In this document: positions 24,072 to 35,948 of the stretch, in pieces | Position numbering within the stretch: the first letter of the stretch is position 1 | How the letters are laid out: each line of letters opens with the position of its first letter | Origin: Oehlia diaphana | Taxonomy: Eukaryota; Glomeromycota; Glomeromycetes; Glomerales; Glomeraceae | NCBI GenBank assembly: GCA_003833135.1 | Contig: QZLH01000479.1 | Span: 8,824 to 72,823 of the forward strand | Reading direction: 5' to 3' | Length of the DNA: 64,000 bases | The notes under the pieces: model-generated | What the model was told of the DNA's origin: nothing | What the model saw: the letters and a program-made list of their open reading frames with translations, nothing else | Databases searched by the model: none | Translations under genes and position numbers: made by a program

Positions 24072-24778
24072 ATGATATCAGAAGATAATATTTGCGTGAT
24101 CGTTGCTATAGGAGTTTTTTTTTGTTTTATTATTAATGTTGCAATAATGATATTTAGATAATAATCTTATTGGAATTTTTTTTAAAAAAAAAATTTAATA
24201 GATTTCGGGATAACTTATTCTGTAAATTATTAATGTTATCTATAAATTTTAAAGTGTTTAAATAAATGGTATTTTCTTATTAATATATATATATATACAC
24301 ATAGGGATTTGCTTATAAATCAAATCCAAGTGAAATAACGGCATATAATGATTGTAAAATTCAAATAGTTCTAAAAGTACGATGAAAATCTTGAAATTTT
24401 AAATTACATAAGTAAAATGGAGGATAAACTTCCTTTACCAGATGGTTTAAGTTATAAAGTTGCTATATCTCAATATTTTGAAGAAATGAGCAAACTTATT
24501 AGAGATACGTTGAAAACTCGTTGGCCAGATCTTAAATTTCAATCATTATGACGGTAAATTTTAATAAGGAATGATTTGGCCAAGAAGCTGAGGAAATTAT
24601 ACGCGAATGTGCATACAATGCTTCGCTTATAGTAATAAAATGATTGTTGATTGTGGCGGTAGCACAGTAGATTTAACAACAAATAAACTCTTAGATGATG
24701 ATAAATAACTGTACGTAAAGGGGTGATAGTTTTATAGATCAAGAATTTCTTAATTTCATCCTGAAAAAAGGAATTCTA
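24072..24778 (+). pseudogene. HSPA12-type Hsp70 fragment
   Basis: A possible first exon at 24072 (SEDNICVIVAIG) is followed by intron-like DNA. From 24303 the frame reads GFAYKSNPSEITAYND, then MEDKLPLPDGLSYKVAIS and ISQYFEEMSKLIRDTLKTRW. After shifts come ECAYNASLI, IVDCGGSTVDLTTNKLLDD (phosphate-binding DCGG-T-D) and SFIDQEFLNF. These are ordered pieces of the Hsp70 ATPase domain of the HSPA12 type, a family greatly expanded in these fungi. Several stops and frameshifts are present. The homology ends abruptly at about 24778, where a hAT-like transposase begins on the other strand. It is a dead remnant. Confidence 0.75.
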
Positions 24779-25765
24779 ATAGGGTATATGTATTTTTATA
24801 TATCCAACCATTTTAAACCATGAATTCCAACGTGTAGAAGTAGGAAGAGGAATTTTACAAGGAAAAGATATACCATAATTGCGTAAGTGTGTTAAATATC
24901 TACCTCTTCTTGCTGGACTACGAACAAAGCATTCTTTTACTTTAGCCAAGAATTCTTATAAAATGGCAAATGGATTAAATTTTTGCCATGTTCATTACAA
25001 AATATTATGTTAAATCATTATGAGATAATTAAATTTATAGTGAAAATACTTTACTTACTCAATTAAGTTCATATGTACACGGCAAGGAGCATGAATTAGT
25101 TGTGGCATAACAGGTTTTAACACTTCACGAAAACATTTCTTCATGTAAGCGGCTGAATCTGAAATGAATAAACGTGGAAGAGAAAAAGGAATATTGTATT
25201 TTGTCAGAATTGATCCTATTGTTGAATTATTAACTTGAATTAAAATTTCCACAGAAACTAATTTGATATTTGTGCGAAAGTGAAAAAGAGTATTCACTAC
25301 ACTACGAGCACAATCATCTGTAGTTTCATCCATGGTGATTGCTACTGGTTTACTTACAAACCTAAGTTTAAGTTGTGTAAGATGGTTTTCAAAGATTTGA
25401 GGTAAGTACATTTGACGTAATGTAGGTGCTTGGGGGATGAAACCTCCTTGTTTTACATGTTTTCGTAAAAAAGGAATAAGAGAATTCACTTTTTCTAAAG
25501 GTATATTAGCAGTAGCAAGAGCTTGAATTAAATCTTCAATTAATTCTTTTTTACTATCTCCATTTCTCTGTTTTTTTTCATATGCTGCCTTTTTTGCACA
25601 ATGAACAGGACCACGAACATGGTCATCAACGGTTGAATTTTTTTCTCATTTAATAGCATAATTGCAATATATACAATGCAAAATACCGTCATTAACAACT
25701 TTTAAATGACCAGGATGTTCAACTACGCGAGTATATACAGTTACTATTTTTCCATGTTTAACCAT
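24776..25765 (-). pseudogene. hAT-like transposase with BED-type zinc finger, broken
   Basis: Starts at ATG 25765 with a BED-like finger (CIYCNYAIK, then DDHVRGPVHC). TGA replaces an expected sense codon at 25646-25648, inside the finger. A long open part (25059 and up) holds ITMDETTDDCARSVVNTLFH and PRLFISDSAAYMKKCF. After a GTAAGT donor at 25058 an exon near 24953-24776 gives KVKECFVRSPARRGRYLTHL and STRWNSWFKMVGYIKIHIP, whose TRW motif is typical of hAT-related proteins. The splice junction is one base out of frame. The dimerisation domain expected at the C-terminus is missing because the element ends against the Hsp70 fragment. Two defects make it inactive. Confidence 0.72.
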
Positions 25766-26074
25766 TTTTAACTAGTTACGATTTTTTTAAAAAATACTTC
25801 GAAAAAAAAGGATTAGATTTGATTGGACAAATTATTTAATTTTTTTATAATTCGTATTTCGTGTAACAACCGGACAAATTTGCTAGATAAAAATGGGGCG
25901 ATCTTATATAAATGCAATCTAACGATTTTTTCAACAACTTTAAAAATTTTTTTACTTGTTGGATTCCAACACCAAATATTTTACGTTTTCAAAAATTTTT
26001 CTGCATAAACGACTTATTTATTATAAATTTTGATAGAAACAACAAACTTATTTATATTTTAGATGCTTGAGCTA

Positions 26075-29000
26075 TTATTGCTGCCTCTTGACGGTGTTGA
26101 TTGTATAACGAGAGATCCAATTACGTATAGTCTCCAATTTTGGCACTACTTCTTCTTCAATCGGGTCTGGTTCATTTCACCGACAAACGTTTCACCGACA
26201 ATCATTTCATGACTACGAATAACCAAAAGCTGAATCAGCAAAGGTTAAAATGTCAGAAGTAAAATTATCATTTTGTTATTCTAAGTGAGTTTTAATAGAA
26301 GAGGTTCCGACATAAAAAATAAATATTGGATATGAGATATTTTATTATAAAAACTTTTTTGAATATTTAGTTTAGATCCAATAAGTACTGATATTTCCAT
26401 TTTAGAAGGGTTAGTAGATATAATAACATATAGTTATATCTATTGTATTTTTTTTTATTTTTTTTTGTTATTATAAAAGAAAATTCATTAAAATAATAAA
26501 AGAAATGCGCGTTATCATCACAATAAAACATTAATACATTTATTAAAAAAAAATAAACTATAGTGAAAAGTATATGCTATTTCCCTAAGGAAATCAAGGA
26601 AATCAATAGTAGTAGTTTTTTGTATTTTATTAAACTAACAAAGAAATACGTGTTACTAACAAAAAAAATTCCCTATTTTATATAAAGATATATGTAAAAT
26701 ATTTATAAAATTTTTATATTTAATTTCATATATATGTCGGTGAAACGTTTATGATTGTCGGTGAAGTAATTGTCGGTGAGTTAAACGTGACCCCTTCAAT
26801 CACACCGTCTTCCACATTTTTCTTAAGCATACTTTCCGCAGTATGTCAAATATTCTTGCAGAAGGTTCCACACTTTCTTAGAAATACGTTTTCCACTCCA
26901 TATTTTTGTGCAGATTTAAATGCCCATCCACAAACTAATGGCCAAAACAAAAATTGCGAGCTAAAATATCAAGTATAAATGTAAGTTCATTATACCAGGT
27001 AACTATTTAGTTTTCAAATCATATATACCTTGAATCTAGTATTAGCTGAACTTTTGCCTTTATCTGAGCAGGGATCATGGCTTGATAAATAGTTTGTGTT
27101 ATCTAAACCTGGTGAAAAAATACGATATTACAAAATGCAGATAATAACGTGAAGATCACATTTTGCGTACCTGGTATTTCGCTAAGGTATCTTTGGCCAA
27201 TTCTATTTCTAACTCCTTCACCAAATCTTTTTTATTTGTATCTATATCCTTTAGAATGCCGTTGTTCTTTCACATGGCTTTTTTTTAGTTTCTTTATCTG
27301 AATTCCTATATTTGCATATTGAATCAGTTGTTTCGTCTGAAAATTATCACAAATAATCCTAACTGAATCAATTGACATCCGTAAAACCTGTATCATTTGG
27401 CAATAGAACAGTCCAAGGATTTTTAGGTATTGAAGGTTGGGATTTGGTCTTCAATTATTTCGAGTTGTAATTTTTCCAGCTTTTTTTGGAGAAAGTTCGT
27501 CCAAGCGTCAAAGATTTGCAATATCTCTCGCTTGAATATAACCAGTATACTCTCCAATAATTGTCCATGATCACTCAAACCAATTTGAAATGCCAGGTAA
27601 TTTGTTTCTCTTTATTCCAGGTTCTGTAAAGGAGACAATTTGAGTATTCTAATAAACCTAGCTGTATAATAATTCAATTGGTATTACAACCTTTTTTTCT
27701 ATTTTGTTCCAGATGAGATACTGACGTTCCACAAATTCCAGAATTGCAATTTTCAATATCTTTTCCCGATGATATATCAAATCCTAATTTTACATGTCGA
27801 ATGATGGAATGCGCAATCTATTTCAAACATGAAGTCAATATCACATAGTTCAAATGGAAAAATTTGAACAGACCTGGGCATTATGACTATCAATGGTTGT
27901 TTAGCCAAACATCCATTTTTTTGGCCAAATACCGTACCAATCTGGCCAATGTCTCAAAATCATCATCAAATCTGCATTGTGATAATGGCTTCCATTATCC
28001 GAAATAATTGTAACCCATTGTGGTTTCTTGTTCATGGATTCAATAACAGCATGAAGACTGGAGGTGGTAACCAAGCATCTTGGCGTGGATCATTGGACCA
28101 ATGATCGTGTGCTTGGATCTCAAGTTCAAGAGAATCTTCTTTGCGGGTATATACCAATACTAAAGAAGAATCCAGACCTTTTTTCCAAAAAATTGTTCCT
28201 TTGTCTCTCGCGCACCTTTCGGTAATACTTTCATATTATAATCCACAACAATAAATGCTCCTTTTTCATCTAATCCAACAAATTTGCATTGAATTGAGCA
28301 TTCAAGTATACTTTCGTGTTTGATGAGCAAGATAGTATAGGAGGTGTTCCTATATTCATCTAGTTCAGTATGCAACGTAATTGGAGAATCATTTTTTAAT
28401 TGATAAAAAATTGCAAATAATTATCCATATTCAACACATTCGTGGCTGTGTGATTCTGTGCAAGTACCAAAGACGTATGGTATGGACAACAGTTCCATTC
28501 ACAGCAATTTCAGGCTCTTGTTCGTAAGACTTTTTAGATATCGGCGCAGGTGCTCAAGTTTATTTATGTAGTCTTTCTAGATGTCATTTTAAAATAAATC
28601 AAAAACAAATAAATAAACCTTGTAATATATAAATAAAGTGAATTGAAAAAGCTTTTACTTGAAGATTATTGTTTTGAATATTTTTTTCAATAAAATTTTT
28701 TATTTCTACAAAAATCTCATGCAAGCCACCAAGATTTTCTTGATAAATATATTGTTTCCCTTGCAAGAACGTCATAAAAGATGTTCTTTTAACACCATTC
28801 AGAAACTGGTAGCTGAATTTTTCCCACAAGGATTCTTTTGTATATTTGAGATACTTTACTGGAAGTCCAGTTTTAGTTTCTGTATTATAGCTACTCATTA
28901 CCACGTTGTATTTATCATCCAAAAATTGTTGCAGCTGATCAAGTTTTCACGTGGAATTGTTGTTCGTGTAAAAATGGGGTTTTCAACACGTTCAGCACCT

Positions 29001-29190
29001 GGACCATGGATTCTTACATATTTGCGTGCCTCATAATTGTATCTGACGAGGAGATCTAATAAAACAATCTAAATTTGAATACCTAAATTTTTGTATGAAA
29101 ATTTTACTAACATTCAAATTTTTTTTAATTTCACAGCGTGAAAACTGATCTGCAACAATAGACAAAATGCGTCTCTTTCCATCTTGGCCC
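26075..29190 (-). pseudogene. DDE-type transposase-like protein, copy A, decayed
   Basis: Ordered pieces on the minus strand match a transposon-encoded family common in Rhizophagus. In order: GQDGKRRILSIVADQFSRCE (near 29150); ARKYVRIHGPGAERVENPIF (near 29010); SSYNTETKTGLPVKYLKYTK and RTSFMTFLQGKQYIYQENLG (28922-28710); VNGTVVHT (near 28500); GAFIVVDYNMKVLPKGARET (28290); ISDNGSHYHNADLMMILRHW (27990); and TTIDSHNAQV (27870). The C-terminus is MLKKNVEDGVIEEEVVPKLE (near 26810-26150), interrupted by a 631-bp MITE. The likely catalytic acids are Asp in VVDY and Asp in SDNG. The segment that should carry the Glu (GEAK in copy B) is replaced by FG-stop here. Many stops and shifts. Copy B lies at 54486-59060. 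Confidence 0.72.
26163..26793. mobile_element. 631-bp MITE with 8-bp target duplication
   Basis: Ends GGGTC...GACCC, with the 8-bp duplication CTTCAATC at 26155-26162 and 26794-26801. Both ends carry subterminal repeats of TTCACCGACAA: two at the left, and three in inverted orientation at the right. The interior is AT-rich and non-coding. An 8-bp duplication points to a hAT- or P-like transposase. It splits the C-terminal coding region of DDE copy A between ...DGVIE and EEVVP, and removing it restores the frame there. Confidence 0.9.
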
Positions 29191-29437
29191 CTTTTATTTG
29201 CATTTCATGATTCACGAATACAATTCCATAAAATTCCAATCTGGTTACAGCTTGGTGCAGGATGAAGAAAACCAAGATCACGTAAAAATTTGTAACGTCT
29301 CACGATCTTTTTCTGAATTTACTGATCGTGTCCAAAATTCAAACTGTAAATATAAATTCAAATTAAATAAATATTTTTTTGAGTATTAACATATCTATTT
29401 CTCACCTCACATTGTGATCTTTATTATAAGGTATACT

Positions 29438-30054
29438 CTATACAATCCATATGCCTAAGCATTGATTTTCAGGCACAAATTCACGCGATTTCATTTGATA
29501 TTCAGATCCACATATGATTTCACTTTGTTGATTTTTCCAATTTTCAATAAACCCCATCCAGTTGACATCAGATTTTGTTCGTTTCTTTAGATGATATTCA
29601 AAGATTTGCTGTAATAAAGGTAAATTATTCCACTCTTCTAGTGTACATGAAGGAATTTGCAGCTCGCTGATTAGTGCCTGTATAAATCCCAAATAATTTG
29701 TTCGTATCAATTCCTGGTTTATAATCTACTTGAGACCACACATGTGCCGGAGATTTTCCACAAATAATTTTTCTCTGTTTATTATTTTCATAAACAGTAA
29801 GAATACATTTTTTAGCAGTAAAATTTTGAAGAACATATAAAAATTGTTTTTTATTAACATTATCAATAAAAGATGACTGATATCCATCTCCAGCATACTG
29901 TAGTTCCATTCTTGATTTTTTGAAATTCCGATTTGTTTATAAAATAACAATATGCTGGACCGGGTGAAATTTCTATATTTGGTTCTATATTTGGTTCCAA
30001 AACAGTAATAATAAAGTCGTAACTATTGAGTTTTGTAAGTGTTTGTATGCCCAA
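29438..30054 (-). pseudogene. hypothetical family protein, frameshifted
   Basis: Three overlapping frames form one protein: SYDFIITVLEPNIEPNIEI and PGPAYCYFINKSEFQKIKNG, then KQFLYVLQNFTAKKCILTVY and CGKSPAHVWSQVDYKPGID, then IPSCTLEEWNNLPLLQQIFE and YHLKKRTKSDVNWMGFIENW. I recall similar proteins (GK-P--VW, then EEW...LF-YHL-KRT) as a repeated family of unknown function in Rhizophagus. At least two shifts, near 29900 and 29680. No catalytic motif is recognised. It is upstream of, and on the same strand as, DDE copy A, but I do not think it belongs to that element. Confidence 0.5.
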
Positions 30055-30279
30055 CCTTATTGGAACTAATACTGTAGTGCTGATCGTTTATATTATTTTC
30101 AGTTGCTATCCACCATTCCCGAGAAAAATGTCCATAATGTACTTATGGAATAATTTTTCCAGTAGTAGGGAGAGTTGTTTTATAACTTTTGGTTTGACTT
30201 TTGCGTTTGGTCATAGTTTACAAGTGTTAAAAAAAATATTTGAGTATAAAAAAAGGGGTTGACTTATTTTTTTATCCCG

Positions 30280-31310
30280 ACATCTGTCCGATTGTTACAC
30301 AGATCGCAAATTTTATTTATTTTATGAACAAGTAGCGGAAAACATTATAGAACTTCGTCCAAACCAACGATAAAAATCACTGGAGCGGACCCTTACTAGA
30401 ATTATAAAATCTACCTGGGACTCCGACCAAGCCAGGATAGATAAGAAATAAAAGGACCTATCTAGTAGTGGGTTACTAAACATAAAAGGGAACATGTCTA
30501 TACTTTATAGAAGATTGAACGTCTGAAGATAAGCTAAAATCTAGATGATGATAAAATGTACCGCTATGTAAAAAGTTTGAAGAAGAAAAAAGAATAATGA
30601 AAGATCAGTGCTATTTTTATAGTTTCTAAAATCAAGATATGGATTACAGTATTCAAAACACCGTTGAGGACGCGTCTGAGTACGTCGGGTGTGGTCAGCG
30701 GAATCAGAGGGAGGGCGACGATAGTTTTTAAATTGCTGTTTGGTAATGCCACGGTCTTTTTTCCATTGTTTCCATATATAGAACGGTGTTTTCAAATTTA
30801 GGATTTGACTTGAATCATGGTTGTATGCAGAAAGGCCATCAACGCTGTATGGGCGCGTTTTTGCATATTGAAATGAGTTTTAACAGGTCGTGGCTCACGT
30901 AAGACCTGATCAAAAGGAGCGCTTTCTCGGAAGGAGGTTGATTTGTATGTAACCACCTGAACGTGTTAGAGTACTTGTTAGAGTCTGTGATGCATAGTGA
31001 GAGTTTATCCGCATCTCGACTTATGAGATCATGTGCGACAGTTGCTAAATGTGTAAGACGTCTTGGATGATAGGTAACAAAGTTGGGCATCGCCAATAAT
31101 GGTGATTTGTTTCCGTGTGATTATTACAAAGTAGACAATTGGTTGGATCTTGAATGAGACCAGGGAAGTTACGGAGTATATCTAGCGTCGGTAAGGTGTT
31201 GATGGAAGTTTTAATCTTCCACGAAATTTCCTAAGAGTGCGTCGAACTCGTATGGTTTCATGGGCGTTATAGTTAAGCCATTTTGTGGTGACTGAAATTC
31301 CTAAAAATAC
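30280..31310 (-). mobile_element. LINE-type retrotransposon, 3' end
   Basis: Minus-strand fragments VTTKWLNYNAHETIRVRRTL and RKFRGRLK, then LDILRNFPGLIQDPTNCLLC and NNHTETNHHYWRCP. The last is a C-x2-C...H...C finger like that found after the reverse transcriptase of non-LTR elements. HLATVAHDLISRDADKL and FRWLHTNQPPSEKALLLIRS follow, then TPFYIWKQWKKDRGITKQQ. The reverse transcriptase itself is absent, consistent with 5' truncation. 30280-30540 is probably its 3' untranslated end. Several frame changes. Confidence 0.6.
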
Positions 31311-31475
31311 CATCATAATTTTCATCAATCAGTTTTGTTACTTTATCATATGATTCTTTATATATTTGTCCCTTCAACTAATTATATGATTTTGAAAAAA
31401 TATTAAAATTATAAGTTATTGTAAATCAAAGCATATAACTAAAAGGATAGTACCAATTTAGCTTTGTTTTATCTT

Positions 31476-32571
31476 CTACTTTTTCGGTCTTGTATGGTAA
31501 AGCTTATCGGTAGGTAATAGAACATCACCATTTTTTTCTCGAAACTTAGCTTGAATCAAGACGATATCTAAAATCCAATACAATACTTTATTAATATAAA
31601 TTATTTGTATAAATGACATAAATGACAACATATTTCTTATCCTAAACATCCGAATCAATCGTATGGACTTATTTTTCCGTAATTTTTCAATATATAATTG
31701 AGAGTATAAATTCGAGCAAACAATAAACATTTGCTATATCTTATAGCATAAACATCATTGTGATTTAATGAATCTTTCAATCTTAGAAGTAAATGATCAA
31801 TCATCATGGAAAGATCACGCGAACCCAGATTCTCCTTTGTAAGACCTGTAAAAAAAAATCCGTACTTCTTGTATAATAATTCAATTAATGTCCTTGTCTT
31901 CCCAGAGCCAGAAGTTCCCAAGACTATTAAACAATCTTTTATCTCTGAACGATTTTCCAAATCAGTGTGTCAGTTAGCCCATCATCTCCATCTGTTGTAG
32001 GAAGATCACTCATGAGGAGGAAAGGTCTTTGCTCGTATTTGGGATTTGAGAGTATTTGGAGATCTCGGATGGAATCATAGTAAGGATGAACTTTATCTGG
32101 CTTAAAAATAGGTAACTCAAGCTTTTCATCAACATCTTGTAAAAAGTTTGCTGAACTGAGAGAGAAACGTATCCACGTCTGAAACGACAATTGTATGCAA
32201 TGCTCCACTCTGGTTAACCTGATGTAGTCAATGTATATGAAGAAAGAGGAAGAAATGAATCAGCTAGTCAATGTCACCAAATTTCTTATAAATTGGGAAA
32301 CACTTACCAGTGGTGAAGTTGGTGGATGTTAGACGCTTTAAAGATTTTTATAATTTAAATATTCTTCAAACAGTTCTTGAGGTTCCATTTCTTTTCCGCC
32401 AAGTTTTTGTACAATGTCTTCTTCGGTAGAAACATTTTGATCTTTAATCTCTCCTCTCTTGACGTTAAAGTTTCGTTTTGTTAAATTAACACTTCCCTTC
32501 CTACAAATATCATTTTTGAGAAGTACAACAGTAAATCCGCTTAAGTAGACTTTGTTGTAGACCACCAGCAT
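31476..32571 (-). pseudogene. P-loop NTPase of Crinkler-effector type, frameshifted
   Basis: Pieces in order: NICRKG-type segment and VSTEEDIVQKLGGKEMEPQE (32571-32338); YYDSIRDLQILSNPKYEQRP and TDGDDGLTDTLIWK (32208-31939); then CLIVLGTSGSGKTRTLIELL with a clear Walker A (GTSGSGKT, near 31915), GSRDLSMMIDHLLLRLKDSL and AKFREKNGDVLLP (31540). Similar NTPase domains form C-termini of Crinkler-type proteins in Glomeromycota. No Crinkler header was found directly upstream. The frame changes near 31970 and 31660, and the join at 32338-32208 is unclear. A clear Walker B was not seen. Probably inactive. Confidence 0.55.
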
Positions 32572-33060
32572 GATAAACTTTCCAGTATCGCCATAGAAAA
32601 AGGAAATTGGAATTAAACATCAGGGTTTAGAAAACAATTGAACAACTGTAAGTTAAAAAAAACATTGAAGTTTTTTTTGAGGGTATATACAGTATATACT
32701 TGTAAAAAACCTCATCGTGACTACAGTAGCGATAGCATGAATCATATTACGCTGATCACAAATTCGATTGGAAATATGGTAAAAAACAATTGGACCTTTG
32801 AACATGCATGTTAAATAAACATTGTCAATAGATTTAAAATTATATATAGAATCTATCGCCAGAAAATAAATTATATATAAAAGAACCCTTTTTCGTACAT
32901 CATTTAAAAACTGAATGATAATATATTTGATAAACTCATTTAAAATTTAATCAGGTGATACAAAATAAAGATTAATGATAAGATGTGAGTCATAGTAAAG
33001 AGTCATCGATTTATAGAGTTAATTAAAATAGGTAATCTAATGTTACCTAACCCTTTTCAC
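32572..33060. other. intergenic, no gene seen
   Basis: AT-rich; only short ORFs. It precedes the Ser-rich gene at 33170. Confidence 0.45.
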
Positions 33061-33067
33061 AATTCAT

Positions 33068-33077
33068 TATAAAAGCT
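33068..33077 (+). promoter_or_regulatory. TATA-like box for the Ser-rich gene
   Basis: attataaaag about 100 bp before the ATG at 33170, followed by an A-rich leader ending aaaacgttaaaATG. Confidence 0.45.
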
Positions 33078-33169
33078 GAAGAATAACCACTCAAGATAAC
33101 AACTCAAAACCAAAATTTTATCAATTCAAGAATTATAAGTATTTTAATTCATTAACAAAAAACGTTAAA

Positions 33170-33448
33170 ATGTCATCAACTGGTTCTTCTAGTTCGTCCT
33201 CTACTTTGGTCGGTTCTAACGGTAGTGCTAGGTCCAACAATCCTTCTAGGTCTAGCAATTCTAGTACTCTCGTCTCTGGTTCATCCGTTTCTCGTATAAC
33301 AGCGGTTTACACAGGGAATAAATATGGTGGAGGACCAGATTTTAGTGGGTTATCTACTTCACAAACCATTGAAGCAGTACGACAACAAACTAGAATTCGA
33401 AATGCAGCCAATCAGGCAGCCAATCAAGCAGCACGACGACAACAATAA
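33170..33448 (+). CDS. Ser-rich small protein
   Basis: A 92-residue single-exon ORF with a sensible start (gttaaaATGTC) and an upstream TATA-like element. The first 45 residues are Ser/Asn/Gly rich (TGSSSSSSTLVGSNGSARSN). The C-terminus is Gln/Ala/Arg rich with a short repeat (NQAANQAARRQQ), probably helical. It has no signal peptide, cysteine or membrane segment. The whole coding region is less AT-rich than its flanks, which supports translation. Function unknown; it may be intrinsically disordered. Confidence 0.6.
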   Translation: MSSTGSSSSSSTLVGSNGSARSNNPSRSSNSSTLVSGSSVSRITAVYTGNKYGGGPDFSGLSTSQTIEAVRQQTRIRNAANQAANQAARRQQ

Positions 33449-33970
33449 GCTAAATTTATTAAAATGGGTTTATTTTTATTTTGTAACGTTCACATATTAT
33501 TACATGAGTTTTTATATTGTTTAAATAATCACTACGTTTCGATCATCATATATATTAGTTATTGATATATAACCAAAAGATTATTTTTATTGTATTGGTA
33601 TAAATGGCGATTTTAAATCATTTAGTGATAAATATTTATAAGTAATCTTAAATTAGCAGATATATTATTTCATATTTTTTGTATTTTGGTACTAAAAATT
33701 TATTGCGTAATAAATAAATTATAAATAACATAATATATCGTGACTTAATTTAATATATATCCAAATGACTTTTATAATAAAATGTAATATAAAATGAATA
33801 TAATTATACGTATATTTTTGAGTTATTTGATCCAATCATCAACTAGGAATTGATCAAAAAAAGATTAATGGTTTAATAAGAGTTTGTAAATTACTAAAAA
33901 AGTTACTGCGGCTTGATATTAAAATGTCTAAAGTTTAAATCTTAAAAATCGATTCATAAACAATTTTCTA
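33449..33970. other. AT-rich intergenic DNA
   Basis: 3' flanks of two converging genes; no other feature seen. Confidence 0.5.
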
Positions 33971-35582
33971 CTACTTACTATTTTGGGGAATACTGTAGTC
34001 GTATGGCTTACTGTGGAATGCTTTAAATATATATATATTAATATTCACGTAAATGATATATACTATGACAATGAAAATGTAGCAGAATTTTATATTTATA
34101 CCTTCTTGTTCCTCTATTATTGTTCAATAAAAATTTAAAAAATTAATAATTATTAAAATATGGTATATAATATAAATATATGTATATATTTCAAATAAAA
34201 TACCTTCGGACGCATTCTTTGGTTCGGGTAAATCTGCAAATTGATGAACTTTACTTGTAACTGATTCATGACTTATATCGAAACTAGGTATTTTAATATT
34301 TTCATTATTATTTAATTCATTTGGTGTATCTTGAAGCATTCTTTTGATTTCTTTTTTAATTGATTCAGTTGTGGATCTTTCAATTGTGTTTGCATCCCAG
34401 CATTGTTTCATTATTCTTATATATTCTAAAGGAGTCCCTGATATTATTTTTGGTCTCATGCCATCAAGAATTCTATTTGCAAGACCAAAATCATTTTCAA
34501 AGTTAGCAAAAGGTGGTTGTCCCGATGAAATTTCCCACATTAGAATACCAATACTGTATATATCAGATGCATAACTATATTCTTTTCCTGCAATGACCTC
34601 AGGTGCTATATAAGGAAGATTTCCATATACACTTTTTGGTGGTTTATCAGCAGGTCCACAAAGTCCAAGATCACTAATGTACCAATAATTCCTAGATTTG
34701 GAATATAATATATTTCCTGAATGTAAATCTTTATGAATTGCTTTTTCTTTGTGAATCTTACCAAGTGCTTTAATTATCTGATAAGTAATTTTAACTTTTT
34801 CTTCCCACGTAATTTTTTCTTCGTGTTTTAAATATTCTCTTAAATTCATATACATTCGGTTTTCTACAAGCATATAACCTATTGATGGATCTTTAGTTAT
34901 ACCATAACATCTAACAATAGAACCCCATTTGTTACTCAATGTTAAATGAATTGCGGCCTTAAAAATTAAAATTGTTTCAAATTATTTATGTTTAAAAATA
35001 AAAATTCATTTATTTTTCTTTACTAAATTAACATACCTCATTATTATTATCTTCTAATGTTTTAAGTATTACATTTTTAGGTTCTTTTCTTTTTAATTTT
35101 TGTTCTTTAGAATCCCATTCACAATATCTTCCTTCAATCCATTCCGCTTCATAAATGTCAGAAAATCCACCTTTTGTTAGGTAATTAATATTTTGTAATT
35201 TATCATATGGAATCCATTCAATGATTCTATTTGGGGAAAGTGTATCTATTTGACATTTCTTTATTAGAGTATCAAAATTTTTATCTCCAGATGTCCAATT
35301 TGAAAAGTTTTTTTTTAAATAGTTTCGAATACAAATTTCGCAATATAATTTTCCAGAACATTCTTCTTCGCATTTTTCACAAGTTCTTTTTGTTCCTTTA
35401 TTAGAACGAATGTTTTTTCTATCATACTTTTCATCTAAAAACTTTATCGCTTCATTTTTTTCAGCATCCCTGAGATTTTCATTATTAAGGATTATTTGTT
35501 TAATAGCTTTATATCCTTGAGCATTTTCACGTGCTCTATCAAATGCGGCATTAACTAAATCTTGTCGAATTTTTTCAGTCAT
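33971..35582 (-). CDS. TKL-type protein kinase, four exons with a 12-nt exon
   Basis: Exons 35582-35037, 34957-34204, 34113-34102 (12 nt) and 34020-33971 join in phase (0, 1, 1) into a 453-residue protein. Residues about 68-88 hold a Cys cluster (CEKCEEECSGKLYCEIC), a family hallmark that may bind zinc. The glycine loop is diverged (LTKGGFSDIYEAEW) and the ATP lysine is in NVILKTL. The catalytic loop is IHKDLHSGNIL (Lys for Arg in HRD), the DFG position is SDLGLC, and the APE motif is YIAPEV; WEISSGQPPF and MKQCWD follow. The C-terminal tail EEEQEAFHSKPYDYSIPQ is the usual ending of this expanded Rhizophagus kinase group. It is probably a cytosolic Ser/Thr or dual-specificity kinase in an unknown pathway. 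The alpha-C region is short and lacks an obvious conserved Glu, so activity needs testing. Confidence 0.88.
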
Positions 35583-35948
35583 AAAATAAATAAATTTTAA
35601 AAAAAGTAAAAAAGGTTATTTATTCCTCAGAGTCAAGTTTTCTTTTTTATACAAAAATTCTCGTCTTAATATTTTTTCCGGACGTACAGGAGTTATCATG
35701 GTTATCATGTTTCAAAAATATAAATTTAAACAAAATTACTTTTTTTAGAAACAAAAAAACAAACTTTATTATTAAAATATAAAATTTATATGCAACTAAG
35801 ATATAAAGATAAGTACAAAACAATATTAACTTTTTTGTACTACTACTGAACGTACTGAGCGTGCAGATCAAAAATAAAAATGATAAATTGAGTTATATAT
35901 AATAAGGTTATATAATAAATGGTTATCAAACTTTGATAGATACGTATA

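Noticed and set aside
26163..26793. CRISPR-like array, because TTCACCGACAA repeats
   Set aside because: Only a few copies at two inverted ends, no regular spacers, a eukaryotic setting and a clear target-site duplication: it is a MITE.
27883..28104. 73-codon plus-strand ORF
   Set aside because: Antisense to the conserved DNG-HYH region of DDE copy A.
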